Part shown: positions 54,230 through 64,000 of the stretch, in pieces
How the letters are laid out: every line of letters begins with the position of its first letter
How positions within the stretch are numbered: position 1 is the stretch's first letter
Assembly: GCA_034336665.1 (NCBI GenBank)
Contig: JAPFBE010000002.1
Location: 35,319,406 to 35,383,405 of the forward strand
DNA length: 64,000 nucleotides
Origin: Luscinia megarhynchos
Lineage: Eukaryota; Chordata; Aves; Passeriformes; Turdidae
Reading direction: 5' to 3'
The notes under the pieces: model-generated
What the model saw: only the letters and a program-made list of their open reading frames with translations
The model's database searches: none
Told to the model about the DNA's origin: nothing
Program-made: the position numbers and the translations under genes

Positions 54230-55319
54230 AAGCACTATGCTCTTTCAGCAGTATCTTTGTAGAAACTTCTCTGACAGCCCTTTAATAAAATGTGCTGAAA
54301 CTTAACCTTCAAAATCTTTATCCCTTATTCAATTCCATTCAGACTGGATGCATGAATTCAGAAGTTACAGAAGAATAAGTTCCATGTCACAAAGAGAGTG
54401 GAACAAAATTAATTTATTCAGAAAATTTTGCTATAGTAACTTCTTTTTCTAGGTAGGTCTGAATATTTAAAACCATATGACCATATTTTAAATGCAGAGT
54501 CTTCTGAAATTTTGCCCCACAGAAAATTTTTCTTCTGTTTCAAGAGAAAATTTTAAAAGTATATGCATGTTCAGAACATTTCTAGGGAATATGAATGCCA
54601 TAGTTTCCAGAGTCCTTTCCACAAGAAAGATCCTTCTGTCTTGCTGCAGCAATTCTTTTAGACATTATTTTACTTAAACCAAATTGTTTATCTTTAAAGT
54701 ACATCTTCTTAAACTTTATTATTTTATACATAACACAATAACAGCATTATCTCAATAGCCTTCCTATTTCCTGTTAAATTCAAAATAGGAAGTAAAAACA
54801 TGTCCTGGAGTGAGAACAATATTCAGATTTCTGCTAAACACACCAACTGCAGTGGAAGCTGCAGGGGAACATCTTTCACCAAAGTGAAAGAAATGAAAAG
54901 CCACAAAACAAAGTAAGTGACAAGAAAAGGAAGAAACCAAAACACCAGAGAATTGAAGAAGAGGGTAACCAATGGTTTTCTCCAAGATGACTGGTAAGCA
55001 GATGAAGATTTCAGTACTATTGAAAACAAAAATAAAATAAAAAAAAAAAAAAAAAAAAGAGAAGCGACTGGGCAAATAAGACAGATCTCCCCACAGAATA
55101 TTTACTGAAATGCCAAATCACAGGTAGGATTTCTAGCCTACATTGCCTGAGCACGTTCTGTTATTATCCTACATAACCCAGTTTAAAAAACACAGTGTAC
55201 TTGTTTCAAGGTTAACAAACAGAAGGAATTATCCCCACAAAAATCCCTTTGAAAGATTCCAAGTCAGAGCTAGAATTTAACAGGACAATTAGAAGAAAGG
55301 CAATAGTACAGAGGCACTG
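54230..55319. other. AT-rich noncoding DNA, no gene recognised
   Basis: Unique sequence apart from a poly-A run listed separately. Confidence 0.5.
55039..55058. repeat. Poly-A homopolymer, 20 bases
   Basis: Twenty A residues preceded by AAAATAAAATA. The A-rich tail could close a retrocopy, but the 300 bases before it match no gene I recognise. Confidence 0.8.
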
Positions 55320-55760
55320 GCTTAAACTGACCAAGCCAGAATGTGACCTGATGTGCTGTCGGTCAGGGTGGTGGTAGCAGTGTGATTAAAGGTGAGGGCA
55401 GTCCCTTTGGAGTGGTGGAATACTGTCTGTCGAAGCAGTGATTCTGTAGAAAGGTCTGGTTCTTCTCTGGAGGTCCAGTGGTGGTTGTCAAGAGCTCTTC
55501 TCCTCTGGGTATCGAATGGTGGGATCCTGCTGTCCCAAGCCCCCGATTATCTACAGGTGGGAATGTTTGGGACCTTCCTCAGGGTGGGGAATTTCACAGT
55601 AATTATTTGAGTTACTCTAGGGAGTCTTTAGGGGTGCATTACCTCAGAGTGGCAGCTGCTTCCCTTAGGGAGTTATCACAGTTGAGTCATGGCAAAGATA
55701 AAGAAACACTTCTCCACCCATTTTAACAGTTCATCAGAAGGTAATAAGGATGGTGGTAGA
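55320..55760 (-). mobile_element. Probable retroviral LTR of a second avian family
   Basis: The block has clearly higher GC than its surroundings. Read on the minus strand it recalls a songbird LTR layout. A CTTTGCCATGACT block comes first, then GAAGCAGCTGCCACTCTG, CCCTGAGGAAGGTCCCAAACA, GGGATCCCACC-like sequence, and finally CTACCACCACCCTGACC near 55368. I assign it from memory of this layout only, and the boundaries are approximate. It carries no coding sequence. The plus-strand open frames of about 80 codons in it are incidental. It could instead be another interspersed repeat. Confidence 0.45.
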
Positions 55761-55810
55761 ATACACACTTTGGTTACACCTTACATTGTAACCCAAGACA
55801 AACAGTATGC

Positions 55811-55991
55811 CACAAAAACAAAACAAAACAAACAAACAAACAAAACAAACCAACCAAACAAACAAAAAACCAAAAACCAAAACCAACCAAAAACCAAACA
55901 AAAAAAAACCACCACCACCAAAACAACAACAAAAAAAACCAAACCTCAAAGCAAAAACAAAACCAACAAAACCAAAAAAGACACAAACAAA
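55811..55991. repeat. A/C-rich (CAAA/CCAAA)n low-complexity tract
   Basis: About 180 bases consist almost only of A and C, as AAAC, AACC and ACCACC motifs. The 111-, 112- and 90-codon open frames here (Lys/Thr/Asn/Gln-rich on plus, Phe/Trp/Leu-rich on minus) are artefacts of the composition. Confidence 0.9.
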
Positions 55992-58025
55992 ACCACTCCC
56001 TACTTCTCCCCCCCATGCAAATAACAACACTCCCACTAAAACTGGTAATTTTATTGCTGCTATAAAATTCAAGTACTAGAAGCCCAAGTGTTCCTCCATA
56101 ATCTTACAGGTAGACACATATGAATTTCTGTGGAAGTCCTATCTCATCCAGAAATTTTTCAGAAATTAATTATGATCAAATAAGTAGAAATTATCACAAT
56201 GCCAGTGTGTACATTTTGAAACTGAAGGTCAATCTGACAATCCTAATTCTGTTATTTTCTACTATTTTAAACTTTGTCGATATAATTCCGTAGTTGTTGG
56301 TTGATATTTTTCATTGTAATTGCCAAACTGTCATAATCAAACAAGACAAGTAAGTGGATTTTTAAAAACACACTAGTCATCTATACTGTATGTTTGAAGT
56401 GTTTTATATGCATTGTTGTTATCAGATCTTACCTTTACTGCATGGTAAAATCTATAAAATCATAGTTACAGCTGGCAATTTAGGCAAATGTTTCAGCAAG
56501 CAAAACTTGTTTGTATCACACTTTAAAGAACTTATTTACAATACTCTGTATTTTAAATATTACCAAATTTTAGAGTTATTCCAGTAGTATTTCCCTTCTA
56601 TATCTAAGGAAGTACATTAAAAAAATATTGTTTTTATATGGCAAAGTAACCTTGTTTGAAACAGTTACTTATTATGCGTAAGATAGATGCTTAGCAGATA
56701 GAGTTTATTAAAATTAAATACTTACATTATAAAAAGAAAGTTGCTTAATAGGAGAACAGATGGTTAATGGGCTGTGACTAGCCACAAATGGATTGTGAAT
56801 ATTACAGCAAGGATCTATCAACAGATAGAAAAATTATTCTGGACAAGGACTGATTGCCTGGAGTCAGAATACAATCTAATTTTAAACCCTTTCATTTTGA
56901 TTTTTACCTTTTTTTTTTTCTTTCAAATAATACGAACAATATGATGGAGTCAGTTTGCTGGAAACAATTGAACAGAACTGACAAATTCATAATGCTTCAG
57001 ACCATGAAATCCCAATTGGTCCAATCACAGATACATTTATCATGTCTGTAGAGATATTATTACAGTTACAAGTTATAGCCTTTCCCACTGTGATAACAAC
57101 TTCCTTGAAATTGGCCAGTTTTTCAAAATAATCCCCTCAAATTTCTTCAGAAGACGCAGCACAATCATTTTTTTAATCAGAAAGTTCTTTTGTAATTTAA
57201 TTTTTCTTCTTAAAAATGCGCTTGAGAAGCACTCTAATAGAGCTTTTAACATAAAATAGTAAAGCTAAAAGCTTTGTTCTCTGTGTCTGTTTTTACAGTT
57301 TTTTTGCACCTGAAGGTCAAAGCAAATTGACTAAATTCACATATGACCACTATCTGCGTAAAGAGCTTTCTTTTATACAATGAACACCAGTCTACTTTAC
57401 TCCAATAAGTTTTTTGTAAGCATTTAAAATGCTGGCACAGGAAACCCTAACTATTTTATTCTTTCTCTCAGTTCTTAGAACCAGCATAAAATAAAAAAGC
57501 TGTCCAGGACAATATAATACAAAAAAGTCACACTAAGTTAAACAGCTAGATAAACTATAAATATTTATATAAATTTATTTAAGCCTAATTGGGCTGAGTA
57601 AATAATTCCTTGTCCTGTTTCAGAAGCTTTCATTTTAGATGTGTAAGAAACTGTTAATATTTTTCTAGTATACAGATAAACAGAAGTAACAGAACTTTAT
57701 TTAGTAACAGAACTTTATTTTTGTAAAGGAAATAAATCAGAAGTAACTTCTCTTTGGACTAAATACTATATAGCAGAGGAATATCCTATTATCAATTATA
57801 GAATTCTAATGATAGGGAATCCACCAAAATCATACTTAATCAATGAGTCACAGTTAAAATGTGCTCATCATAGTTATATTTTACTTCTACTCTTAGTCTG
57901 ACTTCCAAAAATGGGCATTCACAATATTTTATTTCTATTTAAAAGATCAGTTCACACTGAGATCAATCTCTGTGCACTTCTGTCTCAGAAAAGAAAAAAC
58001 AAAACAGGCAGTTTGAGCTCACCAA
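55992..58025. other. AT-rich noncoding DNA, no gene recognised
   Basis: Unique sequence. A perfect 18-bp tandem duplication, AGTAACAGAACTTTATTT twice, lies at 57685-57720. Confidence 0.55.
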
Positions 58026-58120
58026 GTTTCTTTTTTTCTTTTTTTCTTTTTTTTTTCTTTGTTTTCTTTTTTCTTATTTCTTTTTTCTTTTTTCTTTTTT
58101 TTATTTTTTTTCTTTTTTTT

Positions 58121-58152
<32 letters not shown>

Positions 58153-58169
58153 TTTCTTTTTTTCTTTTT
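58026..58169. repeat. (T6-8C)n polypyrimidine tract
   Basis: Nearly 145 bases of T with a C every 6-10 bases. It gives a spurious Phe-rich frame on the plus strand. Such purine-pyrimidine mirror tracts can form triplex DNA. Confidence 0.95.
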
Positions 58170-58696
58170 AACTAATGCCTCTTCTCTGTACCTTCTAAAT
58201 TCTCAATACACTTCTTTTGAGCACAGACACAAAAAATGAGAGCATTTCCATTGCAACCAGGAGAGCAGGATACATAGAGCACTCAATTTTTCTACATTCC
58301 CTAGTATTTATTGCTTTTTTAAAGAAATAGTTTCATAGTACAAACTACTGTTCTATTAAACTTCTGATTATCTTCAGAGCATTCAGAGTTGTTTTGGTTA
58401 TTGTTAAAGATTCACACCTATATTTAGTAAATACGGCTGTAAAACTTTTTTTAATTCTGTAACTTTATAATAAGGAGTAGTTCCACTGCATCTCATTCTG
58501 CACATTTTGTAGTCATGAGAAAATATGTTAAAACCAATCTCTTTGTTATTTTATCAAATTCCATTCAGACCCATTTCCCCTTGTTCAAAATTTGGGTAAC
58601 ATACAACTACAGATATCTAATGAAAAAAAAGTCCTTAATTATAATAACATGTTGGAGAATTTTAAATTTGAAGCTAAAATAATACTGAATTACCTA
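58170..58696. other. AT-rich noncoding DNA, no gene recognised
   Basis: Unique sequence between the polypyrimidine tract and the CR1-like 5' end. No feature recognised. Confidence 0.55.
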
Positions 58697-58727
58697 CTGG
58701 ATAGGCGATGGGGGTCGGGAGGAATTT

Positions 58728-59120
58728 TTATTTCTCCCAAGTTGAAATCCATTTCCACTTCCCTTCATCCACCAAGTGTCCTCCTATCTCTTGACAGTGG
58801 GAGGCGTGGGAGGCATGGGAGTCCTCTGGCTCCTGGTGGGACTCCCTCAAGGATGGAAGGGTGAAACTCAACCACTCTATTTCCCTTTCCCTTTCCCTAA
58901 TACTCCTTAGTCTTTCAACTTCATCCCTAAGCTCAGGCACCAGCAGAAGGAGATCATTCACCAGTTGGCACTGCAGGCAGCCTTATTCTGCAACATCTCC
59001 TGGTACCACTGATAAACACTCCGCACAGCATGGGTCTGGACAGATGCATCCTTTTTGGGGGGGTTCTACTCGGCTACACACACTTTTACTAGTTGCAGTT
59101 TTTGACCGTGTAAAAACCAT
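58728..59120 (-). pseudogene. CR1-like ORF1 N-terminal fragment, decayed
   Basis: The frame starts at an ATG at 59120 with M-V-F-T-R-S-K-T-A-T, followed by a cysteine-rich stretch (C-I-C-P-D-P-C-C-A-E-C) and a TAA at 58985-58983. The same frame continues with G-C-L-Q-C, a leucine-heptad segment (V-N-D-L-L-L-L-V-P-E-L-R-D-E-V-E-R-L-R-S-I), then R-E-R-E-R-E-I-E-W and K-W-K-W, to a TAA at 58730-58728. I recall this order, basic start, paired cysteines, short coiled coil, then a linker, from the ORF1 of bird CR1-type LINEs. In those proteins the coiled coil should mediate self-association and the cysteines could bind metal. One internal stop and loss of the C-terminal domain make it non-functional. 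About 130 codons stay in one frame, so decay is moderate. The repeated R-E dipeptides come from a GGGAAA expansion at about 58883-58900. Confidence 0.6.
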
Positions 59121-59228
59121 TACTAACAAAAACACAGAAACCCACCAGTCATCAGAAACACCAGACAAAGAACAACACTAGCAGGAGGAAACCCAGCCCT
59201 GCCTGCTTGCCCTGCCTGCACAAACTGC

Positions 59229-59962
59229 TGTGCCACACCCCATAGATGTGCCACGCCGCCAGAGATGTGTCACACCCCCAGAGATGTGCCACGCCCCCAA
59301 AGATGTGCCACGCCCCCAGAGATGTGCCACACCCCCCAGAGATGTGCCACGCCCCCAGAGATGTGCCACACCCCCAGAGATGTGCCACACTCCCAGAGTT
59401 GTGCCACGACCTCAGAGATGTGCCACACCCCCATAGATGTGCCACACCCCCATAGATGTGCCACACCCCCAGAGATGTGTCACACCCCCAGAGATGTGCC
59501 ACGTCCTCAGAGAAGTGCCACGCCCCAGAGATGTGCCACGCCCCCATAGATGTGCCACACCCCCATAGATGTGCCACACCCCCAGAGATGTGCCACACCC
59601 CCAGAGATGTGCCACGCCCCCAGAGATGTGCCACACCCCCAGAGATGTGCCACGCCCCCAGAGATGTGCCACACCCCCAGAGATGTGCCACGCCCCCAGA
59701 GATGTGCCACACCCCCAGAGATGTGCCACACTCCAGAGTTGTGCCACGACCTCAGAGAAGTGCCACACCCCCAGAGATGTGCCACACCCCCAGAGATGTG
59801 CCACGCCCCCAGAGATGTGCCACACCCCCAGAGATGTGCCACACTCCAGAGTTGTGCCACGACCTCAGAGATGTGCCACACCCCCATAGATGTGCCACAC
59901 CCCCAGAGATGTGCCACACCCCCAGGGATGTGCCACACCCCCAGAGATGTGCCACGCCCCTG
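59229..59962. repeat. 19-bp minisatellite, about 38.5 units
   Basis: The plus-strand unit is GTGCCACACCCCCAGAGAT. I could lay out 39 consecutive units starting at 59230, the last one partial at 59949. Four units are 18 bp and one is 20 bp; the others are 19 bp. Position 8 alternates between A and G (CACACC or CACGCC), which fits CpG decay; 15 units keep the CpG. Higher-order structure is visible. The pair with CAGAGTT followed by CACGACCTCAGAGA recurs at units 9-10, 27-28 and 33-34, so units 27-32 and 33-38 form a 113-bp repeat. Units 21-26 alternate G and A as a 38-bp dimer. The unit lacks stop codons in most frames, which creates illusory 100-198-residue proteins with a 19-residue period on both strands. 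Confidence 0.95.
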
Positions 59963-60060
59963 TTTTCAGTGCTCACTAGAGCTCTCTTTTTATCGTCCCA
60001 CCTCTCGCCTGAAGAAAACTCTGCACTGCACCTCCAAGGCTGCCAAAAATAATGAGTCTT

Positions 60061-61809
60061 GAGTGCTTGTACCTAGGACATCACCAGCAACTTATTTCTT
60101 CTAGGGTCTGCAAAGTCATGTCTAGGTATTGGTATTGAGGTTTTAAAGAATCACAAAATTATAGTTTGGCAGTTTGCTTGTAACAACAACCAAAAAAAAA
60201 CATAAATAAACAAACCTACGAATTTTGTGAATGTCATGTGTATCAATAGACTGGATCTTTTTTCCTCCACAGAAAGAGAAAAATAGTTCATTTAATTAAG
60301 TAGATGGTTGTCCAGAAATGTTATAACTTCATTTTAGTTTTTGTCCACAAGCTGGGACCTTTTATTTTTTAAACTGATTCTAATGATTCCTTATACTCAT
60401 GGGAAAATATTAGATAACCTGCTGTTCAGGTCTGTTAGCAACCAAACAAAATCTCATTAACAGAGTAAAATGTATAAATCCAAATAAATAATAAATTACA
60501 CCTTTCTACTCAGTTAAATGATGAATTAAAGACTGTCAGACGAAAGAACTTGGGCTATCTTGAAAATCTAGGTAATTCAAGCCTTCTTATAAATACTTGG
60601 TACCTGCCTAGTTAATCACAGATGGAATAGTGTTTCCTATCCACCAAGCAATACAATCTAGCTTATAGATTGCATAATTATATTTGTTCTTTTAATATTT
60701 ATTCCAGAGATACTGCTATTCCAGAGATACTGCTATTCTATTAGGATTCTTCTCATTTCAAGAAGATTATCAAGAGATCCTTTTCCAAATACTTTTTAAA
60801 TGCAGTTCTTAGGAAGTGTTCTCCTATACTTATAAATATCCAAAAGGTACTATTTGGTTTGCCCATGGTTAGAAAACCTGCAGAAAGAAGCTTTCTGTGA
60901 AGGCCAGTTGACAAGCAAAACTTTAAACTTTATTATCCAGAATGTTCCAACATGGTCCAAGGAAAAGGAAGATTAGACTAATTGAAGGTAGCACTTAACA
61001 ATATAACTGCTTCTAATCTTCAAAAGCGACCTCTGCTTCTTCATGCTTATCCATGGGTTTAAGCTAAAAATTTTACGCCCATTGTGTCAATGATCTCTCT
61101 CATACAAAGAGTAAAAGCATATTCTCAAGAGTATTGCAGAGCTGCCCTCAAAGCAGGAGCCTTATGTGAAGTATGTGGATGGAGGAAAGAGCACCTCCTT
61201 TTGAAGACTTAGGGGTGAATCATGTGCCTTTCTCAGCTCACTTGTCTGAAGCAGCACAGTGGGAGAGGATTAATAAAACCTAGCTCCTCCAACTTTCCCT
61301 TTGAAATTCTAAGCTGCTTACTGTAAGAACCTTAGGAGTAGTCTTGCTCTCCTTGATCTTCTGTACTCTGCCCCTAGATGCACATGCTCAAATAAGAGTT
61401 AAGCAAAACTTCGGCCATAAAGATGCCTCAAACTTGCTACTAGCTTGACTTTTTCTCACTTAGAACTCTCTCAATAGGGACTCAGAGTTCAGATTAGTAG
61501 TTGCTTCCAGTCTGCTTTCTTGTATAGCTGCAGGTGATTGCTATAGCACACGGAACTAGAAGAGGATGTTTCCAAGTCATAGAGAAGGACATCTCTGACT
61601 GAAATAGAGAAAGAAGACAAAGGGTTACAAGCAGAAGATTAGCTTCCCTTTGTACACCTGACGCTGGCTAGAAATCATGAGAGAATAGATTTCTTCTGTT
61701 GACACTAGGTGCCATTCCCTGCTCAGAATTACTGTAATGAAGAAATAATTCAGACACACAGAGCAGGATAGGAGACAACTGTGGTAGTACTATGAGTTTT
61801 GTTCTGTCG
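60061..61809. other. AT-rich noncoding DNA, no gene recognised
   Basis: Unique sequence. A perfect 17-bp tandem duplication, ATTCCAGAGATACTGCT twice, lies at 60701-60734. Nothing else is recognisable. Confidence 0.55.
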
Positions 61810-61931
61810 TTTTTTTATTATTATTTGGTGGGGGTTTTTTTGTTTGTTTTTTTTTTTGTTTGTGGTTTTTTTTGTTTGGGATTTTTTTGTGTGCTTGGTT
61901 TTGCTTTGTTTTGTTTTGTTTTGTTTTTTTA
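61810..61931. repeat. T/G-rich low-complexity tract ((TTTTG)n-like)
   Basis: About 120 bases, almost entirely T and G, including TTTGTTTG and five consecutive TTTTG-like units near 61905-61925. It is the complement-type counterpart of the CAAA tract at 55.8 kb. Confidence 0.9.
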
Positions 61932-64000
61932 ATAAAAGACCCTAAATCATCTGATATTCCTACTTTCAGTATGTAAGAGCATATCTGGCTAGTTTTTCTG
62001 GATTTGCCAGTTCCAGACCCTCATTTGTGTTTTTTGCAGAACATATCTGCATGAATAAATCTGTATGACTTTTACTCAAATTCTCTGATCCCTATATTTT
62101 GAGTTTTGTTCTTGCTTCATAAAAAGAGGTAGCACACACCCAAAATGTTGCTCCAGGATTTTGGCTTCACAAACAAATGAAGTTCTCTATTGCTTCATGT
62201 CTAAAATATCTTAACACAAATTGTTGGCTCCTTTGCACTGTGGACAGACATCCAAATTAACTATTTTAAATTAAATTTGCAAAATCTGATGCTCCATCTC
62301 CCTTCCTTATTCTTTTGTACCTGTTTTATACTGTTGACTGAAAGCTAATGCTAGAGGTCCCAATCTAGAGAAGAAAGAAGTCTTCATCATTCTTCATCAT
62401 CATCATTTTGTACCTCAGGGTTCTCTGTGGGTTTTTTTTGTTCTGTACATCTTTTCAGTTTCATAGAACACTTTCTGATTGCTTTCCAAGAGCTTCATGC
62501 ATTAATCACCGTCAAAAAGTACAGAAAATCAGGTTATCTTTCCTGTGTAGGTATACTGGATGCACCATAGATTTCTTTTTATTCCATATTTTGCTATGAA
62601 GTCCCACAATGCCTGTGAAACTTTTGCTGAAGGATAGTCAGGGAAAGTTGGCTTGATAACTATTTCTCTTCCCATAGTTCTTTGAAAACTAAGAGAGTTT
62701 TAGTTCAGTAAAAATTGTATGAAATTCTTCATTTTAATCACATAACAATAGTTCTGCATGGGTGTCCACCTATATGAATTTGTTGTGCAGAACTTCTATA
62801 AACTTCAGTAGGCGCATTTGTTCCAGTCAATTGATAAATATTTCAATAGATGAATGTCAACACTTTAGCATAAACATATGAAAATAATTGAAACATCCCA
62901 GGTGGTATAATGCAGGTGACAGATGCAAAAGTGACGTTGAACAGTAAGGGGATAAAGAAGACAAATAAGGCATTTTACACTGCATGGTTTTGTTTTCAGT
63001 TTTGATTGCATGCTTCCTAAAAATCCAATGAGCTAATTATATATTCATGTAATTCAATACTCTTATTTTAATTAGGTCAGCAAAAAAAGTAAATCAGTAC
63101 ATGTAGCTAAAGGATTCATTATTTAAAAATCTATATTCAACATATTTTATTTTTCAGGTTCAGAATTGATCTCAAATCCATTTTCAGCCCATACCACTTG
63201 CAAGGATTTTGATTTCTACCATACAAAAGTTCCCCAGCTGCAATAACCACTCTTCTGAGCATTAGAACATAATCCTGGCTACATTCTCATTAGTGAGCAT
63301 ATCATATATCATGTAAATCTCTGATGTCTCTTTCTTATTATATGAAACTATTTAAGATATATTTACTTCGTTCTGAAAAGTCTGTTTAACTTGGGGATGC
63401 TGGATAGCTGTAATATTCTATGATATCTCTTAAACTAATAGATCTCTTCTGTGACTATTACTTTTGCCAGTTCATTTCCATTTCCATCTGGTAGAGTTAC
63501 AAGATAATATCAGACTCCAAAGTCATTTGTTTTTATAGTACAATAGAAAAAATATGGTCTGGTTTGTGAGAGCTGTTTTGGAATGGGTTTTTATTGTTGT
63601 TTAGGAGTTTTTCAGCACAAATGTTGAAGTAAATAGTAAGTGAATGAAGTAAAGAAGTAAATATTTGAAACTGTTTTACATGTAGAAGAACATTTAAGAT
63701 TCTGAGGAGAAGTACTATTATATCCCCTCGTGAGCAATTATTTTGGTTACTGCATAGGTTCCTTTGGTAATCTTTTTTCAGTTCATGGTCCTGTCATGTG
63801 CATGTTGTTTCAGGATGGCTTCTTAGACCTTATTTTTCTTTTTTTGAATTAGAATGGTTGTTCTGTCAAAAGCTATGACTTTTGCATGTGCTCTTCTCTT
63901 AGGTCAGCCAAGTATTATCTTTTACTAAACCTTTTCCTATTACACTTTGTAAAGAACAGTCCACTGCCCTATGTGAGATGTAAATGTTGTAATTCTTTAA
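61932..64000. other. AT-rich noncoding DNA, no gene recognised
   Basis: Unique sequence to the window end. A short (CAT)n run lies at about 62385-62406. No exon or mobile element was recognised. Confidence 0.55.

Larger units (their letters stand above)
58697..60060 (-). mobile_element. CR1-like LINE 5' end: candidate 5' UTR with tandem array, plus ORF1 start
   Basis: Read from right to left, this is a candidate 5' end of a LINE. There is about 100 bases of leader (60060-59963), then a 19-bp tandem array (59962-59229), about 108 bases of unique leader, and an ORF1-like frame from 59120. The recognisable match fades at about 58697, where the family would continue with a proline-rich linker and an SGNH-esterase domain, both absent. 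Higher GC and more CpG than the flanks set the block apart. Retention of a 5' end without the 3' end is opposite to the usual 5' truncation of CR1, so a later deletion or rearrangement is implied. The outer limit at 60060 is a guess based on composition. Confidence 0.5.

Noticed and set aside
54760..55058. Processed pseudogene ending in a poly-A tail
   Set aside because: The sequence before the A run matches no gene I recognise, and no flanking duplication is visible.
55734..56079. Lys/Thr/Asn-rich and Phe/Trp-rich frames of 80-112 codons
   Set aside because: Translation of an A/C-only low-complexity tract and its complement.
57911..58171. Phe-rich 86-codon frame resembling a membrane protein
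   Set aside because: Translation of the polypyrimidine tract.
59229..59962. CRISPR array
   Set aside because: Units are contiguous with no unique spacers, and the DNA is vertebrate.
59152..60062. Open frames of 100-198 codons on both strands with a 19-residue period (M-C-H-T-P-R-D-V-P-H-P-Q-R type)
   Set aside because: They are by-products of a 19-bp unit that lacks stops. All three phases are cycled because 19 is not a multiple of 3, and no start context, splice site or conserved sequence supports translation.
60145..60175. Possible further CR1 3' tip (AGAATCACAAAATTATAGTTTGG)
   Set aside because: Only about 20 bases resemble the inverted CR1 end, and the downstream segment does not match.

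Overview
This window looks like a stretch of bird nuclear DNA, either a gene-poor intergenic region or a very long intron. It is AT-rich and CpG-poor, with no operons, no ribosome-binding sites and no long host reading frame. The avian call rests on the mobile elements: several CR1 LINE fragments (one ends in the CR1-specific ATTCTATG-type 3' direct repeat) and long terminal repeats of the type common in bird endogenous retroviruses. The third, less certain, LTR resembles ones I associate with songbirds, so a passerine or other neoavian is possible but not proven. I recognise no host protein-coding exon, tRNA, rRNA or other structured RNA gene. Almost all open frames are under 150 codons, many begin at non-ATG codons, and the longest ones are artefacts of tandem repeats.

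Layout. Positions 1-16.6 kb are unique AT-rich sequence with a few low-complexity tracts. A CR1 3' end lies at 16.66-17.55 kb on the plus strand, and a short CR1 3' tip at 24.94-25.03 kb on the minus strand. A retroviral LTR at 27.93-28.49 kb is still followed by a degenerate primer-binding site. A 107-bp element with perfect 14-bp inverted ends lies at 29.96-30.06 kb. An (ATT)n tract joined to a (GGTTTA)n telomere-like array lies at 39.46-39.53 kb. A second CR1 reverse-transcriptase fragment is at 40.95-41.17 kb and a third at 49.91-50.10 kb. A GC-raised segment of unknown origin is at 42.58-43.36 kb. AT microsatellites lie at 46.3 and 48.75 kb. An inverted LTR of the same broad family as the first is at 53.77-54.23 kb. 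A different, probable LTR at 55.3-55.8 kb abuts a long CAAA-type tract.

The most interesting locus is 58.70-60.06 kb. Read on the minus strand it appears to be the 5' end, not the usual 3' end, of a CR1-like LINE. A candidate 5' untranslated segment is expanded into about 38.5 copies of a 19-bp unit, followed about 110 bp later by the start of a decayed ORF1 interrupted by one in-frame stop. Twenty-nine of the 39 units carry GGG(T/C)GTGGC on the element's sense strand, which fits a KLF/Sp-type site. The locus may therefore be a LINE promoter built from tandem monomers, analogous to the monomer arrays of rodent L1. This is inference from sequence and from memory of the family, and the tests are given under findings.
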